The notes: generated by a model from the sequence alone, not told the origin. A stretch of 64,000 nt of DNA from Roseomonas fluvialis (GCF_022846615.1 NZ_AP025637.1:2877001-2941000), one strand, 5' to 3'. Shown: positions 18,048 through 28,408, numbered from the stretch's first letter. Numbers and translations: made by a program.

Positions 18048-19235
18048 ATGGCCCACGCCCATCATGCTGCCCCCAGCGCGCTCCGCCGCTTCCTCGACGG
18101 CCAGTCCTCCGCCGGCCTGATGCTGATGGGCGCGGCCGCGCTCGCCCTCGTCATCGCCAATTCGCCGCTGCAGGCGGGCTACGATGCGCTGCTGCGCACC
18201 TACCTGGGCCCGCTGTCGGTCGGGCACTGGATCAACGACGGGCTGATGGCGGTGTTCTTCCTGCTCGTCGGCCTCGAGATCAAGCGCGAGACCCTGGACG
18301 GCCAGCTCTCGACCTGGTCGCGCCGCGCCCTGCCGGGCATCGCCGCCGCCGGCGGCATGGCGGTCCCGGCGCTGGTCTACCTCGCCTTCGCCGCGGAGCC
18401 GGCGCCACAGGGCTGGGCCATCCCGGCCGCCACCGACATCGCCTTCGCGCTCGGCATCCTCTCGCTACTCGGCCCCCGCGTGCCGGTCTCGCTGCGCGTC
18501 TTCCTCACGGCGCTCGCCATCATCGACGACCTCGGCGCCGTCATCATCATCGCGCTGTTCTACACCGCCGGCCTGTCGCTGCCGGATCTCGCGGGCGCCG
18601 CCGTGGTGGTGGGCGTGCTGTTCGCGATGAACCGCGGCGGCGTGCGCAGCCTGACGCCCTACCTGCTGCTCGGCCTGCTGCTCTGGCTGCTGATCCTGCG
18701 CTCGGGCGTCCATGCCACGCTGGCCGGCGTGGTCCTGGCGCTGACCATCCCCCTCCAGCCCACGCCCGGCCGGCCCGACCACGAGGCCGCGAGCCCCCTG
18801 CACCGGCTCGAGCACGCGCTGCACATCCCGGTCGGCTTTCTCATCGTGCCGGTCTTCGGCCTGGCCAATGCCGGCGTGCCGATCCTCGGCCTGTCGGCCG
18901 AGGCGCTGGTGGCGCCGGTGACACTCGGCGTCGGGCTCGGTCTCGTGGTGGGCAAGCTGGTCGGCGTGCTGGGCTTCTCGCTGCTCGCGATCCGGCTCGG
19001 GCTGGCGGACATGCCCGCCTATGCAGGGCGGCTGCAACTGACGGGTATCGCGCTGCTCTGCGGCGTGGGCTTCACCATGAGCCTGTTCATCACGCTGCTG
19101 GCCTTCCCCGAGGATGCGCTGCTCCAGGCGCAGGCGAAGCTCGGCATCCTGGGCGGGTCGCTGGTGGCCGGGGTGCTCGGCTACGCCCTGTTGCACGTGG
19201 CGCCGCGGGACGTGGCCGGCACGCCGTCGCGCTAG
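18048..19235 (+). CDS. nhaA: Na+/H+ antiporter NhaA
   Basis: Inner-membrane antiporter of 395 residues that exports Na+ (or Li+) in exchange for protons. Family motifs: [10 protein letters not shown] in TM1, [20 protein letters not shown], the cation-site helix [20 protein letters not shown], then [20 protein letters not shown] with the paired Asp of the active site, and [15 protein letters not shown] near the end. The ATG at 18048 gives the usual N-terminus; the upstream open frame is repeat-derived. It stands alone, behind a structured leader. Confidence 0.95.
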   Translation: MAHAHHAAPSALRRFLDGQSSAGLMLMGAAALALVIANSPLQAGYDALLRTYLGPLSVGHWINDGLMAVFFLLVGLEIKRETLDGQLSTWSRRALPGIAAAGGMAVPALVYLAFAAEPAPQGWAIPAATDIAFALGILSLLGPRVPVSLRVFLTALAIIDDLGAVIIIALFYTAGLSLPDLAGAAVVVGVLFAMNRGGVRSLTPYLLLGLLLWLLILRSGVHATLAGVVLALTIPLQPTPGRPDHEAASPLHRLEHALHIPVGFLIVPVFGLANAGVPILGLSAEALVAPVTLGVGLGLVVGKLVGVLGFSLLAIRLGLADMPAYAGRLQLTGIALLCGVGFTMSLFITLLAFPEDALLQAQAKLGILGGSLVAGVLGYALLHVAPRDVAGTPSR

Positions 19236-19566
19236 CAGCGATCCGCGATGTCGAATCACGGTCCAGCCATCAGGTTGCGGTCGATGTCATCCACCGACTG
19301 GTCGCCCGCGGCCCAACGTCCGCGGGCATTGCCCTGCGCGGCGACGTTGGACCCGCCGGCGCCCGCGGCACGAAGTCCGGCTCGGGCGCTCCACCGCGGC
19401 GCATGACCCGGCCCTCGCGGGGCCTGTCCGCAGCCCACGGCCGCGCGCCCCCTTCGCGCTGGCGCGCGAACCGTTCTATGTCCCGCGGCGCGACCCTGCC
19501 GCACCGGCGGCGCGTCGCGCCCGCGCTTCCCCGTCACGCCCCGGCGTCCGTTCCTGGCAGGTACGA
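19236..19566. other. intergenic region nhaA-purE
   Basis: No gene seen. It contains a perfect 8-bp inverted repeat, GCCCGCGG (19304-19311) and CCGCGGGC (19320-19327), with an 8-base spacer. This may end the nhaA transcript, but there is no T-run. The purE promoter should lie in the second half; no clear -35/-10 was found. Confidence 0.4.
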
Positions 19567-20060
<494 letters not shown>

Positions 20061-20064
<4 letters not shown>

Positions 20065-21182
20065 CCGCCCCCCTGCCGCCCAACGCCGTCATCGGCATCC
20101 TCGGCGGCGGGCAGCTCGGCCGCATGTCGGCGCTCGCCGCCGCGCGCCTAGGCTACGCCTGCCACGTCTATGCGCCCGAGCCCGATTCGCCCGGCATGCA
20201 GGTCGCCGCGCGCCGCACCGTCGCACCCTACGAGGACCGCGACGCGCTCGCCCGCTTCGCCGCCTCCGTCGCCGTCGTGACCTTCGAATTCGAAAACGTC
20301 CCCGCCGCGGCGCTGGAAGCCCTGGCCGGCCTGGTGCCCTGCCGCCCGGGCCTTGCTGCGCTGGCCACCTGCCAGGACCGGGTGGCGGAAAAGGCCTTCC
20401 TGGGCCGCATCGGCGTGCCCGTGGCGCCCTGGCGCGCGGTCGAGACCGAATCGGACCTCGCCGCCGCCGCGGCCGACCTCGGCCTGCCCGCCGTGCTCAA
20501 GACCACCCGCATGGGCTATGACGGCCGCGGCCAGGCCGTGCTGCGCAGCGCCGAAGATCTCGCCCCGGCCTTCGCCCGCCTCGCACCCCGGCCGCTCGTG
20601 CTGGAAGCCTTCGTGCCCTTCGCGATGGAGATCTCCGCCATCGCGGCGCGCGCCGCCGACGGCACCATCGCCACCTTCGACCCGGCCGAGAACCGCCACG
20701 CGCACCACATCCTCGACCTGTCTTTCGCGCCCGCCCGCATTCCCGACTCCGTCGCGGCCGCCGCGCGCGCCCATGTCGCCGCCGTCGCCGACGGGCTCGA
20801 CCTCGTCGGCATCGTCGCGCTCGAGATGTTCCTGCTGCCCGATGGCAGCCTGCTGGCCAACGAGATCGCGCCGCGCCCGCACAATTCCGGCCACTGGACC
20901 ATGGATGCCTGCGCCGCATCGCAGTTCGAACAGCACATCCGCGCGGTCGCCGGCCTGCCGCTCGCCGACCCCGCCCGCCACCACGATGCGGTGATGCGCA
21001 ACCTGATCGGCCCCGAGGGCATGGCGGCCTGGCCCCGTCTGGTCGCGACTCGGGGCGTCGTGGGGCACCTCTATGGCAAGGCGAGCGCCCGGCCCGGCCG
21101 CAAGATGGGCCATGCGACGCGCCTGCTCGCGCGCGGCAGCCTTGCATCCCTGCCCGACTCGGACGCGCTGGCGGGCTTGTGA
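20061..21182 (+). CDS. purK: 5-(carboxyamino)imidazole ribonucleotide synthase
   Basis: ATP-grasp enzyme (373 aa) making N5-CAIR from AIR, bicarbonate and ATP, the substrate of PurE. It has the N-terminal [27 protein letters not shown] region ([20 protein letters not shown]), [16 protein letters not shown] in the ATP-grasp loop, and [18 protein letters not shown] at the catalytic site. Translationally coupled to purE. Confidence 0.95.
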
Positions 21183-21307
21183 CCGAATTGCCACCGCCCC
21201 CCGTGGCTGCAGGGCAACAGTGCCGGCACAACCCGCCCGGCAGGCGGCCATCCGGGCGTGATGGACGGTAGCGCGCCCCGCCGCGGATGCTAGAAGGGTG
21301 ACGTTCC

Positions 21308-21350
21308 GGTGCGGTTGCGCACCAGGCATGACATTCGGCCCCGCGGGGCC
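21308..21350 (+). promoter_or_regulatory. two hairpins in the ompA leader
   Basis: GGTGCG-GTTG-CGCACC (21308-21323) and the 14-bp perfect palindrome GGCCCCGCGGGGCC (21337-21350) lie just before the AGGAG ribosome site of the first OmpA gene. Highly expressed porin-like genes often have stabilising 5' hairpins; that role here is inferred. Confidence 0.45.
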
Positions 21351-21368
21351 TCGAGCAGGAGAATTCCA

Positions 21369-22472
21369 ATGAGCCTGAAGAAGGCGCTTCTTGCCGCGAC
21401 GCTGCTGTCGCTGCCGATGGCTGCGACCGCGCAGGCGCAGAGCTGGGATCCGCGGGTGCAGGGCATCTACGTGGGTGCTGGCGCCGGCTTCAACTACCTG
21501 ATGGGCAGCTCGGACACCGTCGCGGGCCGCTCGCTCGACGTCGGCTTCGAGTGGGGCTTCGCCGGCGTGCTCAGCGTCGGCTACGGCTTCGGCAACGGCC
21601 TGCGCCTCGAACTCGAGGGCAGCTACCGCCAGAACGACGTCGACAACATCAAGGCCTCGGGCGTCGGCTCGCTGCCGCGCACTGGCGGCACCGCGGCCAG
21701 CTACGGCGTGATGTTCAACGCGCTGTACGACTTCCGCCTCGGCCCCGTGATGCCGTATGTCGGCGCCGGCGTCGGCTACGTCATCAACGACTGGGATGAC
21801 ATCAGCTTCGGGCAGCGCGCCGCGAACGGTACGAACGCGCGCCTGAGCTTCGGCGGCGACAGCGGCACCTTCGCCTACCAGGCGATCCTGGGTATCGCGC
21901 TGCCGATCGACAGCGTCCCCGGCCTGGCCCTGACCGCCGAGTACCGCTTCCTGGGCACCGCGCAGGTTGAACTCGACGGCCGCGCGAACGGCGTGGTGCA
22001 GGTCGGCAACACGCGCATCGCCGACCGCGAGGCGTTCTCCTACAGCGCCGACAACTACAACCACTCCATCATGTTCGGCGTGCGCTACAACTTCGGCCGC
22101 ACGGCTGCGCCGGTGGCCCCGGCCGCGGTGGCGCCGGCGCCGGCGCGCACCTTCCTGGTGTTCTTCGACTGGAACCGCGCCGACCTGACCGCGCGCGCGC
22201 GCCAGATCATCGCGGAAGCGGCGCAGGCCGCGCGCACGCAGCGCGTGACGCGCATCGAAGTGACGGGTCACACCGACACCTCGGGCTCGCCGGTCTACAA
22301 CCAGGGCCTGTCGGTCCGCCGCGCCAACGCGGTGGCTGCCGAGCTGGTCCGCCTGGGCATCCCGCGCAACGAGATCACCGCGCGCGGCGTCGGCGAGAGC
22401 CAGCTGCTGGTCCCGACCCCGGACAACACCCGCGAGCCGCAGAACCGCCGCGTGGAGATCGTGCTCCGCTAA
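21369..22472 (+). CDS. OmpA-family outer-membrane protein
   Basis: Protein of 367 residues. Residues 1-23 are a signal peptide (ATAQA-Q). About 30-255 form an 8-strand beta-barrel: GIYVGAGAGFNYLMG, LRLELEGSYRQNDV, MPYVGAGVGYVINDWD, LTAEYRFLGTAQVEL. Residues about 265-367 are the OmpA/MotB peptidoglycan-binding domain: TFLVFFDWNRADLTARARQI, then VTGHTDTSGSPVYNQGLSVR with the Asp and Arg that bind diaminopimelate. It links outer membrane and cell wall. Followed by a strong terminator and a paralogue. Confidence 0.93.
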   Translation: MSLKKALLAATLLSLPMAATAQAQSWDPRVQGIYVGAGAGFNYLMGSSDTVAGRSLDVGFEWGFAGVLSVGYGFGNGLRLELEGSYRQNDVDNIKASGVGSLPRTGGTAASYGVMFNALYDFRLGPVMPYVGAGVGYVINDWDDISFGQRAANGTNARLSFGGDSGTFAYQAILGIALPIDSVPGLALTAEYRFLGTAQVELDGRANGVVQVGNTRIADREAFSYSADNYNHSIMFGVRYNFGRTAAPVAPAAVAPAPARTFLVFFDWNRADLTARARQIIAEAAQAARTQRVTRIEVTGHTDTSGSPVYNQGLSVRRANAVAAELVRLGIPRNEITARGVGESQLLVPTPDNTREPQNRRVEIVLR

Positions 22473-22499
22473 TCGCGGGACACCACGCGACAGAACATG

Positions 22500-22527
22500 G
22501 AAAGGGGCGCCTCAGGGCGCCCCTTTC
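22500..22527 (+). terminator. rho-independent-type terminator between the two ompA genes
   Basis: Perfect 12-bp stem GAAAGGGGCGCC / GGCGCCCCTTTC with a TCAG loop, 27 bp after the first OmpA stop. The T-tract is short (CTTTCTG). Confidence 0.85.
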
Positions 22528-22614
22528 TGCGTCAGGGGGATGGCTTTCGCATTGCAGCAACCACCGCCCTCCTGCACACTTTGCAAACCAAAGAATCGCT
22601 ATAGACGAATTCCG

Positions 22615-23745
22615 ATGTCCCCCGCCGGTTCCCCTCGCCGCCTGGGTCTTGCAGGCACTGCCCTGCTGGGCGCCATGGCCTCCGCCGCCCCCGCGGCGGC
22701 GCAGTTCGCCCCCGGGCCCTACGTGGCCGGCGGCTTCGGCTGGAACCTCGTGCCGGACACCGACCTCAATCTCGACCAGGCCGGCACCGCGGCACTCGGC
22801 CGCGCGGGCTATGGCGGCAGCGGCACGGTGGGTTTCTCCCCCGGCATCGCAGGCGTGCTCTCCCTGGGCTGGGGATTCGGCAACGGCCTGCGCCTCGAAC
22901 TCGAAGGCAACTACCGCTCCAACGAGACCGACAGCGCCTCCGGCGTGGCCGGCTGGGCCAGCATCGGCGCGCCTGGCGGTCGTCAGGAAAGCTGGGGCGT
23001 CATGGGCAATGTGCTGCTCGACCTCGGCGTATTCGGCCCGGTCATCCCCTATGTCGGCGTCGGTGCCGGCTATGTCGTGACCGAATGGGCCGGTGTGCGA
23101 GGCATCAGCCAGAACGGCGCCCTGCGCATGACCGTGGACGACCGCGACGGCCGCTTCGCCTACCAGGGCATCGCCGGCCTGGCCTTCCCCGTGGAGTTTG
23201 CCCCTGGGCTGGCCGTGACCGCCGAATACCGCTTCCTGGGCACACTGCAGCCCCGGCTGCAGGCACGCTTCGACAATCCGCTGACCGGCGCCGCCGTGGC
23301 CAGTGGCTCCGTCGAACCCGATGTCTACAACCACTCCCTGATGCTGGGCCTGCGCTACACGCTGGGGCGCGGCGCCGCGCCATCCGCGCCCGCCCCCGCC
23401 GCGGTCCCCCAGGCCAGCCGCAGTTTCCTGGTGTTTTTCGACTGGAACCGCGCCGACCTGACGGAACGCGCGCGCCAAATCATCAACGAGGCCGTGCAGC
23501 ACGCTCGCAGCCAGCGCAGCACCCGGATCGAGGTCGCTGGCCATGCCGACCGCTCCGGCACGGTGCAGTTCAACCAGGCGCTGTCGCGCCGCCGGGCCGA
23601 GACGGTCGCCGCCGAACTCGTCCGCCGCGGCATCGCGCGCGAGGACATTGCCATCACCGCCCTCGGCGAGACCCAGCCCCTGGTGCCGACCGCCGACGAC
23701 GTGCGCGAACCGCAAAACCGCCGCGTCGAAATCCTAGTGCGATGA
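22615..23745 (+). CDS. OmpA-family outer-membrane protein (second copy)
   Basis: A 376-residue paralogue of the preceding gene with the same plan. Signal peptide: residues 1-34 (ASAAPAAA-Q). Beta-barrel: GPYVAGGFGWNLVPDTDLN, LRLELEGNYRSNETDS, VIPYVGVGAGYVVTEW, LAVTAEYRFLGTLQPRL. C-terminal OmpA domain: SFLVFFDWNRADLTERARQI and VAGHADRSGTVQFNQALSRR. Here the usual GHTD is GHAD, a modest change in the peptidoglycan site. The ATG at 22615 is chosen over an in-frame ATG at 22540, which would spoil the signal peptide. Own promoter likely, because a terminator precedes it. Confidence 0.92.
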   Translation: MSPAGSPRRLGLAGTALLGAMASAAPAAAQFAPGPYVAGGFGWNLVPDTDLNLDQAGTAALGRAGYGGSGTVGFSPGIAGVLSLGWGFGNGLRLELEGNYRSNETDSASGVAGWASIGAPGGRQESWGVMGNVLLDLGVFGPVIPYVGVGAGYVVTEWAGVRGISQNGALRMTVDDRDGRFAYQGIAGLAFPVEFAPGLAVTAEYRFLGTLQPRLQARFDNPLTGAAVASGSVEPDVYNHSLMLGLRYTLGRGAAPSAPAPAAVPQASRSFLVFFDWNRADLTERARQIINEAVQHARSQRSTRIEVAGHADRSGTVQFNQALSRRRAETVAAELVRRGIAREDIAITALGETQPLVPTADDVREPQNRRVEILVR

Positions 23746-23760
23746 CGACTGGCGGCTGAC

Positions 23761-23777
23761 GGGCGCTTTTCGCGCCC
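23761..23777 (+). terminator. hairpin after the second ompA gene
   Basis: GGGCGC-TTTTC-GCGCCC, 15 bp after the stop. It has no downstream T-run, so it may rather protect the 3' end. Confidence 0.45.
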
Positions 23778-23839
23778 TCAAATGCCAGGCGCTTGGCTCG
23801 AGCCCTGTTTACCGGCGCGCCGGCATCGACTGATTTTCC

Positions 23840-23892
23840 GGGCGCGATCGCGCCGTGCGCTGGCGGATCGTGCCGGCGCACGATCCGCGTTT
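23840..23892. repeat. REP-like repeat, third copy
   Basis: GGGCGCGATCGCGCCGTGCG followed by CTGGCGGATCG and, after a short spacer, CGATCCGCGTTT. It matches the core of the repeats at 17714 and 17844, with the same order of two palindromes. It lies in the convergent gap between an OmpA gene and a minus-strand gene, the usual position of REP elements. The rest of 23746-24045 holds hairpins and no gene. Confidence 0.65.
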
Positions 23893-23992
23893 CGCCTGAC
23901 GTTCAAGGGCCGCGCGGCGTGATGGCTGCCGTACGATCGGCCTTCCGCTGACCATCGAAGGGCACGCGCGCTTCACGCGCGCAGCGCCCACG

Positions 23993-24021
23993 AAAAAGGG
24001 GCGGCGCCTGCGCACCGCCCC
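23993..24021 (-). terminator. rho-independent terminator of the 24046-24558 gene
   Basis: Read on minus: GGGGCGG (24021-24015), a 10-base loop, CCGCCCC (24004-23998), then TTTTT (23997-23993), 25 bp after the stop codon. Confidence 0.8.
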
Positions 24022-24045
24022 CTCCCCGATCGACCGTGCCGCGGA

Positions 24046-24558
24046 TCAGCGGCGCGTGGTGCTGCTGCGCGCTGCGGTACGGGCGGGGCGTGCCGCCGCG
24101 GCGGGCGTCGCGCCGCAATCATCACCGTAGGTCTGCGGAATGTTGCGCTCGGCTGCCAGGGCAGCGAGCTGCGGCGCCGGCGTCGCCAGCACGCGCTGGA
24201 ACAGCGGGTCCGCATCGCGGCAGAAGAACGACCCCGAGCGGATCGCGTCCTCGGAATGCTCGTTCGCCATGGTGGTGTTGTAGACATCGAGGCGCGTGCG
24301 CCCCTGCCCGCCATGCACGCGCGTGAAATGCGCCTGCGCCGCGCGGTCGGCCGCCGTCAGATCGCCGCCGAAGCGCCGCACGAACTGGTTGTAGCTCTCG
24401 CCCTTCTGGCACTGCAGCGCGCTGACCATCAGGTAGGACCGCAGGGCGCGCAGCTCGAACACGGCGCGCTCCTCGGGCCGTAGGCAGGTATTTGCCAGCG
24501 CCGGGCCGGCAATGGCGATGCCGCAGAGCGCGGCGAGGAAGGTGCGGGTCTTGGTCAT
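24046..24558 (-). CDS. secreted hypothetical protein
   Basis: Protein of 170 residues with a clear Sec signal peptide (residues 1-22, AGPALA-N). The mature part is mostly helical, with four cysteines that could form two disulfides (TCLRPEE, LQCQKGES, FFCRDAD, GDDCGAT), and a low-complexity Ala/Arg tail. I do not recognise the family. It is followed by a good terminator. The frame stays open upstream of the ATG through a run of 24-bp repeats, but the signal peptide fixes the start at 24558. Confidence 0.75.
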   Translation of the reverse strand: MTKTRTFLAALCGIAIAGPALANTCLRPEERAVFELRALRSYLMVSALQCQKGESYNQFVRRFGGDLTAADRAAQAHFTRVHGGQGRTRLDVYNTTMANEHSEDAIRSGSFFCRDADPLFQRVLATPAPQLAALAAERNIPQTYGDDCGATPAAAARPARTAARSSTTRR

Positions 24559-24816
24559 GGGCGCCTGGCGCTCCCTTGCGGATGGATGAACGCGCACCCC
24601 GCCCCGACTCGGCGCGCGGTACACGATTCCTGGGTTCGCTGATACTCCGCGGCCGGATACGGGGAAACCCAAAAAAACGTATTCAATCGCCAGGGGAACC
24701 AAAGCCTTGCGGCACGCCGTGCAGACGCCCGTGTAACACGGCGCGGCCGCCCGCCCCTGGTACCCGCTTGACACGCCCGGCACCGGCCTCCGGGCCCTCC
24801 CAGAGGCGAAGGGCGC

Positions 24817-24936
24817 GCTCTGCGCGCGACGCACTGCCGCACTCGCAGCGCGATACACGGGCTCGCCCTCGGCGCGATAGACTGGCGCACCCTTGGTGCG
24901 ACGCACCGCCGCACGGTCCACGCAGCGCACGGGCAT
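24817..24936 (-). repeat. five tandem 24-bp repeats
   Basis: On the minus strand five 24-bp units run from 24936 to 24817, followed by a partial one. The pattern is GCG-GCx-GTG-CGT/TAT-CGC-GCx-xAG-rGy. In one frame they would encode 8-residue units such as [24 protein letters not shown] and AAVRRAQS. The rest of the 481-bp gap 24559-25039 shows no convincing gene; a T7 run (in ACGTTTTTTTGG, minus strand near 24675) makes it locally AT-rich. Confidence 0.7.
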
Positions 24937-25039
24937 AGCTTCCAAGCGACGTCGGTATTCGGCACCGCATGACCCGCCGCGGTGGCGCTCCGGCGCCCGA
25001 CCTACGAAGGCCGCGCCCGGCGCCGGCCCGACCCCGCCC

Positions 25040-25627
25040 TCACGCCGCCCGCTTGCGTCCGCACCCGCGCCGCAGCCGGCCGATCCGCGCCAGCCCCGCC
25101 AGCCGGCGGTCCAGGAAGTCGAGCGTCGGGCCGATATCGTCCGATTCGTCGCGCAGCCAGAAGGCCAGCGTGGCGCCATACACCGCGCTCAGGCTCACGC
25201 GGCGCGTGTACCAGGAGAAATCCGCCGAGCTATCGCCCGCCGCATACCAGATCGCATTCGCCGTGCGCGCCGCCGTCCGCAGCGCCGACGGCACGTTCCA
25301 GGGCAGCGACTGCAGCGCCAGCGCCTGGCGCACCGCCTCCCGGTGCGGCCCCGCCTGGCGCAGGCGCGTCGCGATCAGGGTGCGGATTCGGTCAGGCGTG
25401 CGCAGGCCCGACAGATCCCCCGCCGCCTCGGCCATTTGCCGGTCGGCCAGCGCCAGCCAGGCCTCGATCGCGCTGACCGGGCCGCGCGGGAACAGGAAGG
25501 CGGCCTCTTCTTCGGGCAGCCCCGCGGCGCGCAAGGCCGCGGCGATGGCTCGCGGCGTCCAGCCCATCGCGGGCACCAGCGGCAGCAACGCCTCGATGAC
25601 GGCATCGGACTCGGGCAGGTCGGTCAT
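25040..25627 (-). CDS. COQ9 family protein
   Basis: A 195-residue protein of the COQ9 family, also named the rpsU-divergently transcribed protein. In mitochondria COQ9 is a lipid-binding helper of ubiquinone hydroxylation; the bacterial role is assumed similar. Typical features are [20 protein letters not shown] (TetR-like helices), [35 protein letters not shown], then [20 protein letters not shown] and [20 protein letters not shown]. Its ATG overlaps the def stop by 4 bp, so it is translated with peptide deformylase. rpsU is divergent upstream, the arrangement after which the family is named. Confidence 0.92.
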   Translation of the reverse strand: MTDLPESDAVIEALLPLVPAMGWTPRAIAAALRAAGLPEEEAAFLFPRGPVSAIEAWLALADRQMAEAAGDLSGLRTPDRIRTLIATRLRQAGPHREAVRQALALQSLPWNVPSALRTAARTANAIWYAAGDSSADFSWYTRRVSLSAVYGATLAFWLRDESDDIGPTLDFLDRRLAGLARIGRLRRGCGRKRAA

Positions 25628-26148
25628 GGTGCCTTCTCCTGTTCGGCGCGCTGCGCGGCGGCGGCGCGCGCCAGTTCCTCGGTGAAGCCGAATTGCGTGA
25701 AGTCCTGCATGCGCATGGGATACAGCAGGCCATCCAGGTGGTCCGCCTCATGCTGCATGACGCGCGCGACGATCCCCGCCGCCTCCCCCTCGACCGGTTT
25801 GCCCGCGATGTCGACGCCGCGGAACCGGATGCGCGCCGGCCGGCGTACCGCACCACGCAGGCCAGGGATGGACAGGCAGCCCTCGAAGGCTGCCTCGGTC
25901 TCCTCGCCCACCGGTTCCAGCACCGGGTTGATCAACGCCGAGACACCGCCGGCCCCGGTCCGCCAGACGAACAGCCGCAGCCCCACATGCACCTGCGGCG
26001 CGGCCAGGCCGATCCCGCCCGCATCCTCCATGGTCTCGGCCATGTCGGCCACCAGGCGGTGGATCTCGGGGGCGGTCGGATCCGTCACCTCGGCCGCGCG
26101 GGCCAGCAGGATGGGGTGGCCCATGCGGGCGATCTTCAGGATGGCCAT
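25624..26148 (-). CDS. def: peptide deformylase
   Basis: Removes the formyl group from the initiator methionine of new proteins; metalloenzyme, 174 residues. The three motifs are present: [24 protein letters not shown] (metal-binding cysteine) and [13 protein letters not shown] (HExxH-like metal ligands). The ATG at 26148 fits the family N-terminus ([14 protein letters not shown]). In an operon with the COQ9 gene and divergent from rpsU. Confidence 0.93.
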   Translation of the reverse strand: MAILKIARMGHPILLARAAEVTDPTAPEIHRLVADMAETMEDAGGIGLAAPQVHVGLRLFVWRTGAGGVSALINPVLEPVGEETEAAFEGCLSIPGLRGAVRRPARIRFRGVDIAGKPVEGEAAGIVARVMQHEADHLDGLLYPMRMQDFTQFGFTEELARAAAAQRAEQEKAP

Positions 26149-26323
26149 GGCGGTCGGTCGCACTCGGAAAAGTGGCGCATGGGTGAATATAGGGCGCCGC
26201 GCGATTGCGGGAGGGCTTCCGGCCCGGCGCGAATCCGTGCTATGGCGGCGCCGATCCGCACGGACCGGGCAACCGGCCGTGCTTGTTTGCCTTCCACATC
26301 CAACGCGCAGGAGGTTGCGCCGC

Positions 26324-26527
26324 GTGCAAGTCGTCGTTCGGGACAACAATATCGACCAGGCCCTCAAGGCCCTGAAGAAGAAGCTCCAGCGGGAAGGCGT
26401 TTTCCGCGAGATGAAGCTTCGCCGCCACTACGAAAAGCCGTCCGAGCGCCGTGCGCGCGAGGCCGCCGAGGCCGTCCGTCGCGCCCGCAAGGTTGAGCGC
26501 AAGCGCCTCGAGCGCGAAGGCTTCTGA
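26324..26527 (+). CDS. rpsU: 30S ribosomal protein S21
   Basis: S21, 67 residues: [20 protein letters not shown] followed by [20 protein letters not shown]. It begins with GTG at 26324, nine bases after an AGGAGG site, and ends in a strong terminator. Length is standard for alphaproteobacteria. Confidence 0.95.
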   Translation: MQVVVRDNNIDQALKALKKKLQREGVFREMKLRRHYEKPSERRAREAAEAVRRARKVERKRLEREGF

Positions 26528-26561
26528 GCCACCCACCCCGCGCCCCGGCGCGGAGCTGACG

Positions 26562-26595
26562 GCCGCGGCACGCCAGGCGTGTTCCGCGGCTTTTT
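26562..26595 (+). terminator. rho-independent terminator of rpsU
   Basis: GCCGCGG-CACG-CCAGG-CGTG-TT-CCGCGGC stem followed by TTTTT; it starts 34 bp after the rpsU stop. Confidence 0.88.
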
Positions 26596-26608
26596 GCTGC
26601 CCGGCGCG

Positions 26609-28408
26609 TCAGCCCCCGCCCTGCTGCGGCGCCGGATCCCGCGCCGCCTCCGCGCCGTCGCCCAGCCAGTCCTTGCGGTGCGACAGCAGCAGCCGCCGCC
26701 CCGCCTCCATCCCCTGCGACGCCTCGAGCGCGAAGCGCTCGGCATCGCGCCGGCGCAGCGTCGCGATCACCTCGTCGGCCTCGGCATCCGGGGTGCCGGT
26801 GCGGATCAGCGCCGACCGCCCGATCGAAAGCGCGGATTCGAAGGTCTCGCGCACCACCTCGTCGGCGCCGGCGGCCAGCAGCCGCATCGCGTGCTCGCGG
26901 TCGAAGGCGCGCGCCAGCACGGGAATGCCGCGGAACTCCGACTTCAGCAGGTGGATGATGCGCAGCGCCGCGTCCCGGTCGTCGACGCAGCACAGGATGA
27001 TCTCGGCACGCCCCGCCCCCGCCGCGTGCAGGATATCAAGCCGCGTGCCGTCCCCGTAATGCACCTTGAAGCCGTAGGCATTCGCCTCGCGCACCATCTC
27101 GGGGTCGATATCGATGACCGAGATGGTGAAGTTGCGCGTCAGCATCGACCCGCCGGCGATCTGCCCGAAGCGCCCGAAGCCGATGATCAGCACGCGCGCC
27201 TCGTTGTGGCTGGGTGCCTCCACGCCATCCAGCGACGGCTCCGCCGCGGGCACCATCCGGTCGTGCAGGATGATCATGACGGGTGTCAGCACCATCGAGA
27301 CAATGACGGTCGCCGTCAGCACCGCATTGGTCGGCCCGTCGATGATGCCCACCGCCGCGGCCGCGGCGTACAGCACGAAGGCGAACTCCCCGCCCTGCGC
27401 CATCAGCACCGCGCGCTCCAGCGCCTCCCGGTGGTCGGCCCGCCCGGCGCGCGCGACCGCATAGATCGCCACCGCCTTCACCACCATGCAGGCCACCACG
27501 CCGCCTGCGACCAGCACCCAGTTCGCCCCGATCACCGCGAGGTCGAGCGACATGCCCACGGCCAGGAAGAACAGCCCCAGCAGCAGCCCCCGGAAGGGCT
27601 CGACATCGGCTTCCAGCTGGTGCCGGAAGGCGCTCTCGGACAGCAGCACCCCGGCCAGGAAGGCGCCCATCGCCATCGACAGGCCACCCAACTGCATCGC
27701 CAGCGCCGATCCCAGCACCACCAGCAGCGCGGCCGCCGTCATCACCTCGCGCGCGCGGGCCTCGGCCAGCAGGCGGAACATCGGGTTCAGCAGGTACAGC
27801 CCCGCCGCCACTAGCGCGGCGATGGACGCGAGGCCGATGCCGACCGCCTGCCAGCGTTCGAAGGCGCTGGTCACACCTGCGCCGGGCGCAAGGAAGGCCA
27901 CCAGCGCCAGCAGCGGCACGATCGCCAGGTCCTCGAGCAGCAGCACCGCGATGATGCGCTGCCCCGCCCGCGTGCCGACCATGCGCCGTTCCTCGAGCAT
28001 CTGCATCACGATCGCGGTCGAGGTCAGCACGAAGCCGGTGCCCGCCACGAAGGCCACCACCGGCGGATAACCCGCGAGCCACGCGATACCGCCCAGCAGC
28101 GCCATGCACACGCCCACCTGCGCGACACCCAGGCCGAAGATCTGCTGGCGCATCCCCCACAGGCGCGAGGGCTCCATCTCGAGCCCGATGATGAACAGGA
28201 ACATCACCACGCCAAGCTCGGCGACATGCAGGATCGCCTGCGCGTCGGTGAACAGCCCGATGCCGAAGGGCCCGATGACCAGCCCGGCCACCAGGTAGCC
28301 CAGCACGGATCCGAGCCCGAGCCGCTTGAACAGCGGCACCGCCACCACCGCGGCACCGAGCAGCGCCACCACGCTGACCAGGTCCGGCCCGTGCGATTCG
28401 GCGCTCAC
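26609..28408 (-). CDS. Kef-type monovalent cation:proton antiporter (CPA2) with RCK domain
   Basis: Inner-membrane K+ efflux/antiport protein of 599 residues. The first ~380 residues are about 12 hydrophobic helices (LGYLVAGLVIGPFGIGLF, ELGVVMFLFIIGLEMEPSRL, AQGGEFAFVLYAAAAAVG). Residues about 405-520 are a TrkA-N/RCK Rossmann domain (VLIIGFGRFGQIAGG, ISVIDIDPEMVREANAYGFK, YGDGTRLDIL) that senses nucleotides or glutathione adducts in KefB/KefC. It is closer to KefB/YbaL types, but the precise regulation cannot be read. Confidence 0.9.
   Translation of the reverse strand: MSAESHGPDLVSVVALLGAAVVAVPLFKRLGLGSVLGYLVAGLVIGPFGIGLFTDAQAILHVAELGVVMFLFIIGLEMEPSRLWGMRQQIFGLGVAQVGVCMALLGGIAWLAGYPPVVAFVAGTGFVLTSTAIVMQMLEERRMVGTRAGQRIIAVLLLEDLAIVPLLALVAFLAPGAGVTSAFERWQAVGIGLASIAALVAAGLYLLNPMFRLLAEARAREVMTAAALLVVLGSALAMQLGGLSMAMGAFLAGVLLSESAFRHQLEADVEPFRGLLLGLFFLAVGMSLDLAVIGANWVLVAGGVVACMVVKAVAIYAVARAGRADHREALERAVLMAQGGEFAFVLYAAAAAVGIIDGPTNAVLTATVIVSMVLTPVMIILHDRMVPAAEPSLDGVEAPSHNEARVLIIGFGRFGQIAGGSMLTRNFTISVIDIDPEMVREANAYGFKVHYGDGTRLDILHAAGAGRAEIILCCVDDRDAALRIIHLLKSEFRGIPVLARAFDREHAMRLLAAGADEVVRETFESALSIGRSALIRTGTPDAEADEVIATLRRRDAERFALEASQGMEAGRRLLLSHRKDWLGDGAEAARDPAPQQGGG

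Noticed and set aside
24817-24936. 24-bp repeats as a CRISPR-like array
   Set aside because: The units are directly adjacent without spacers, so this is a plain tandem repeat.
24559-25179. Upstream extension of the secreted protein gene to about 25179
   Set aside because: It would bury the signal peptide of the 24558 start and overlaps the end of the COQ9 gene.
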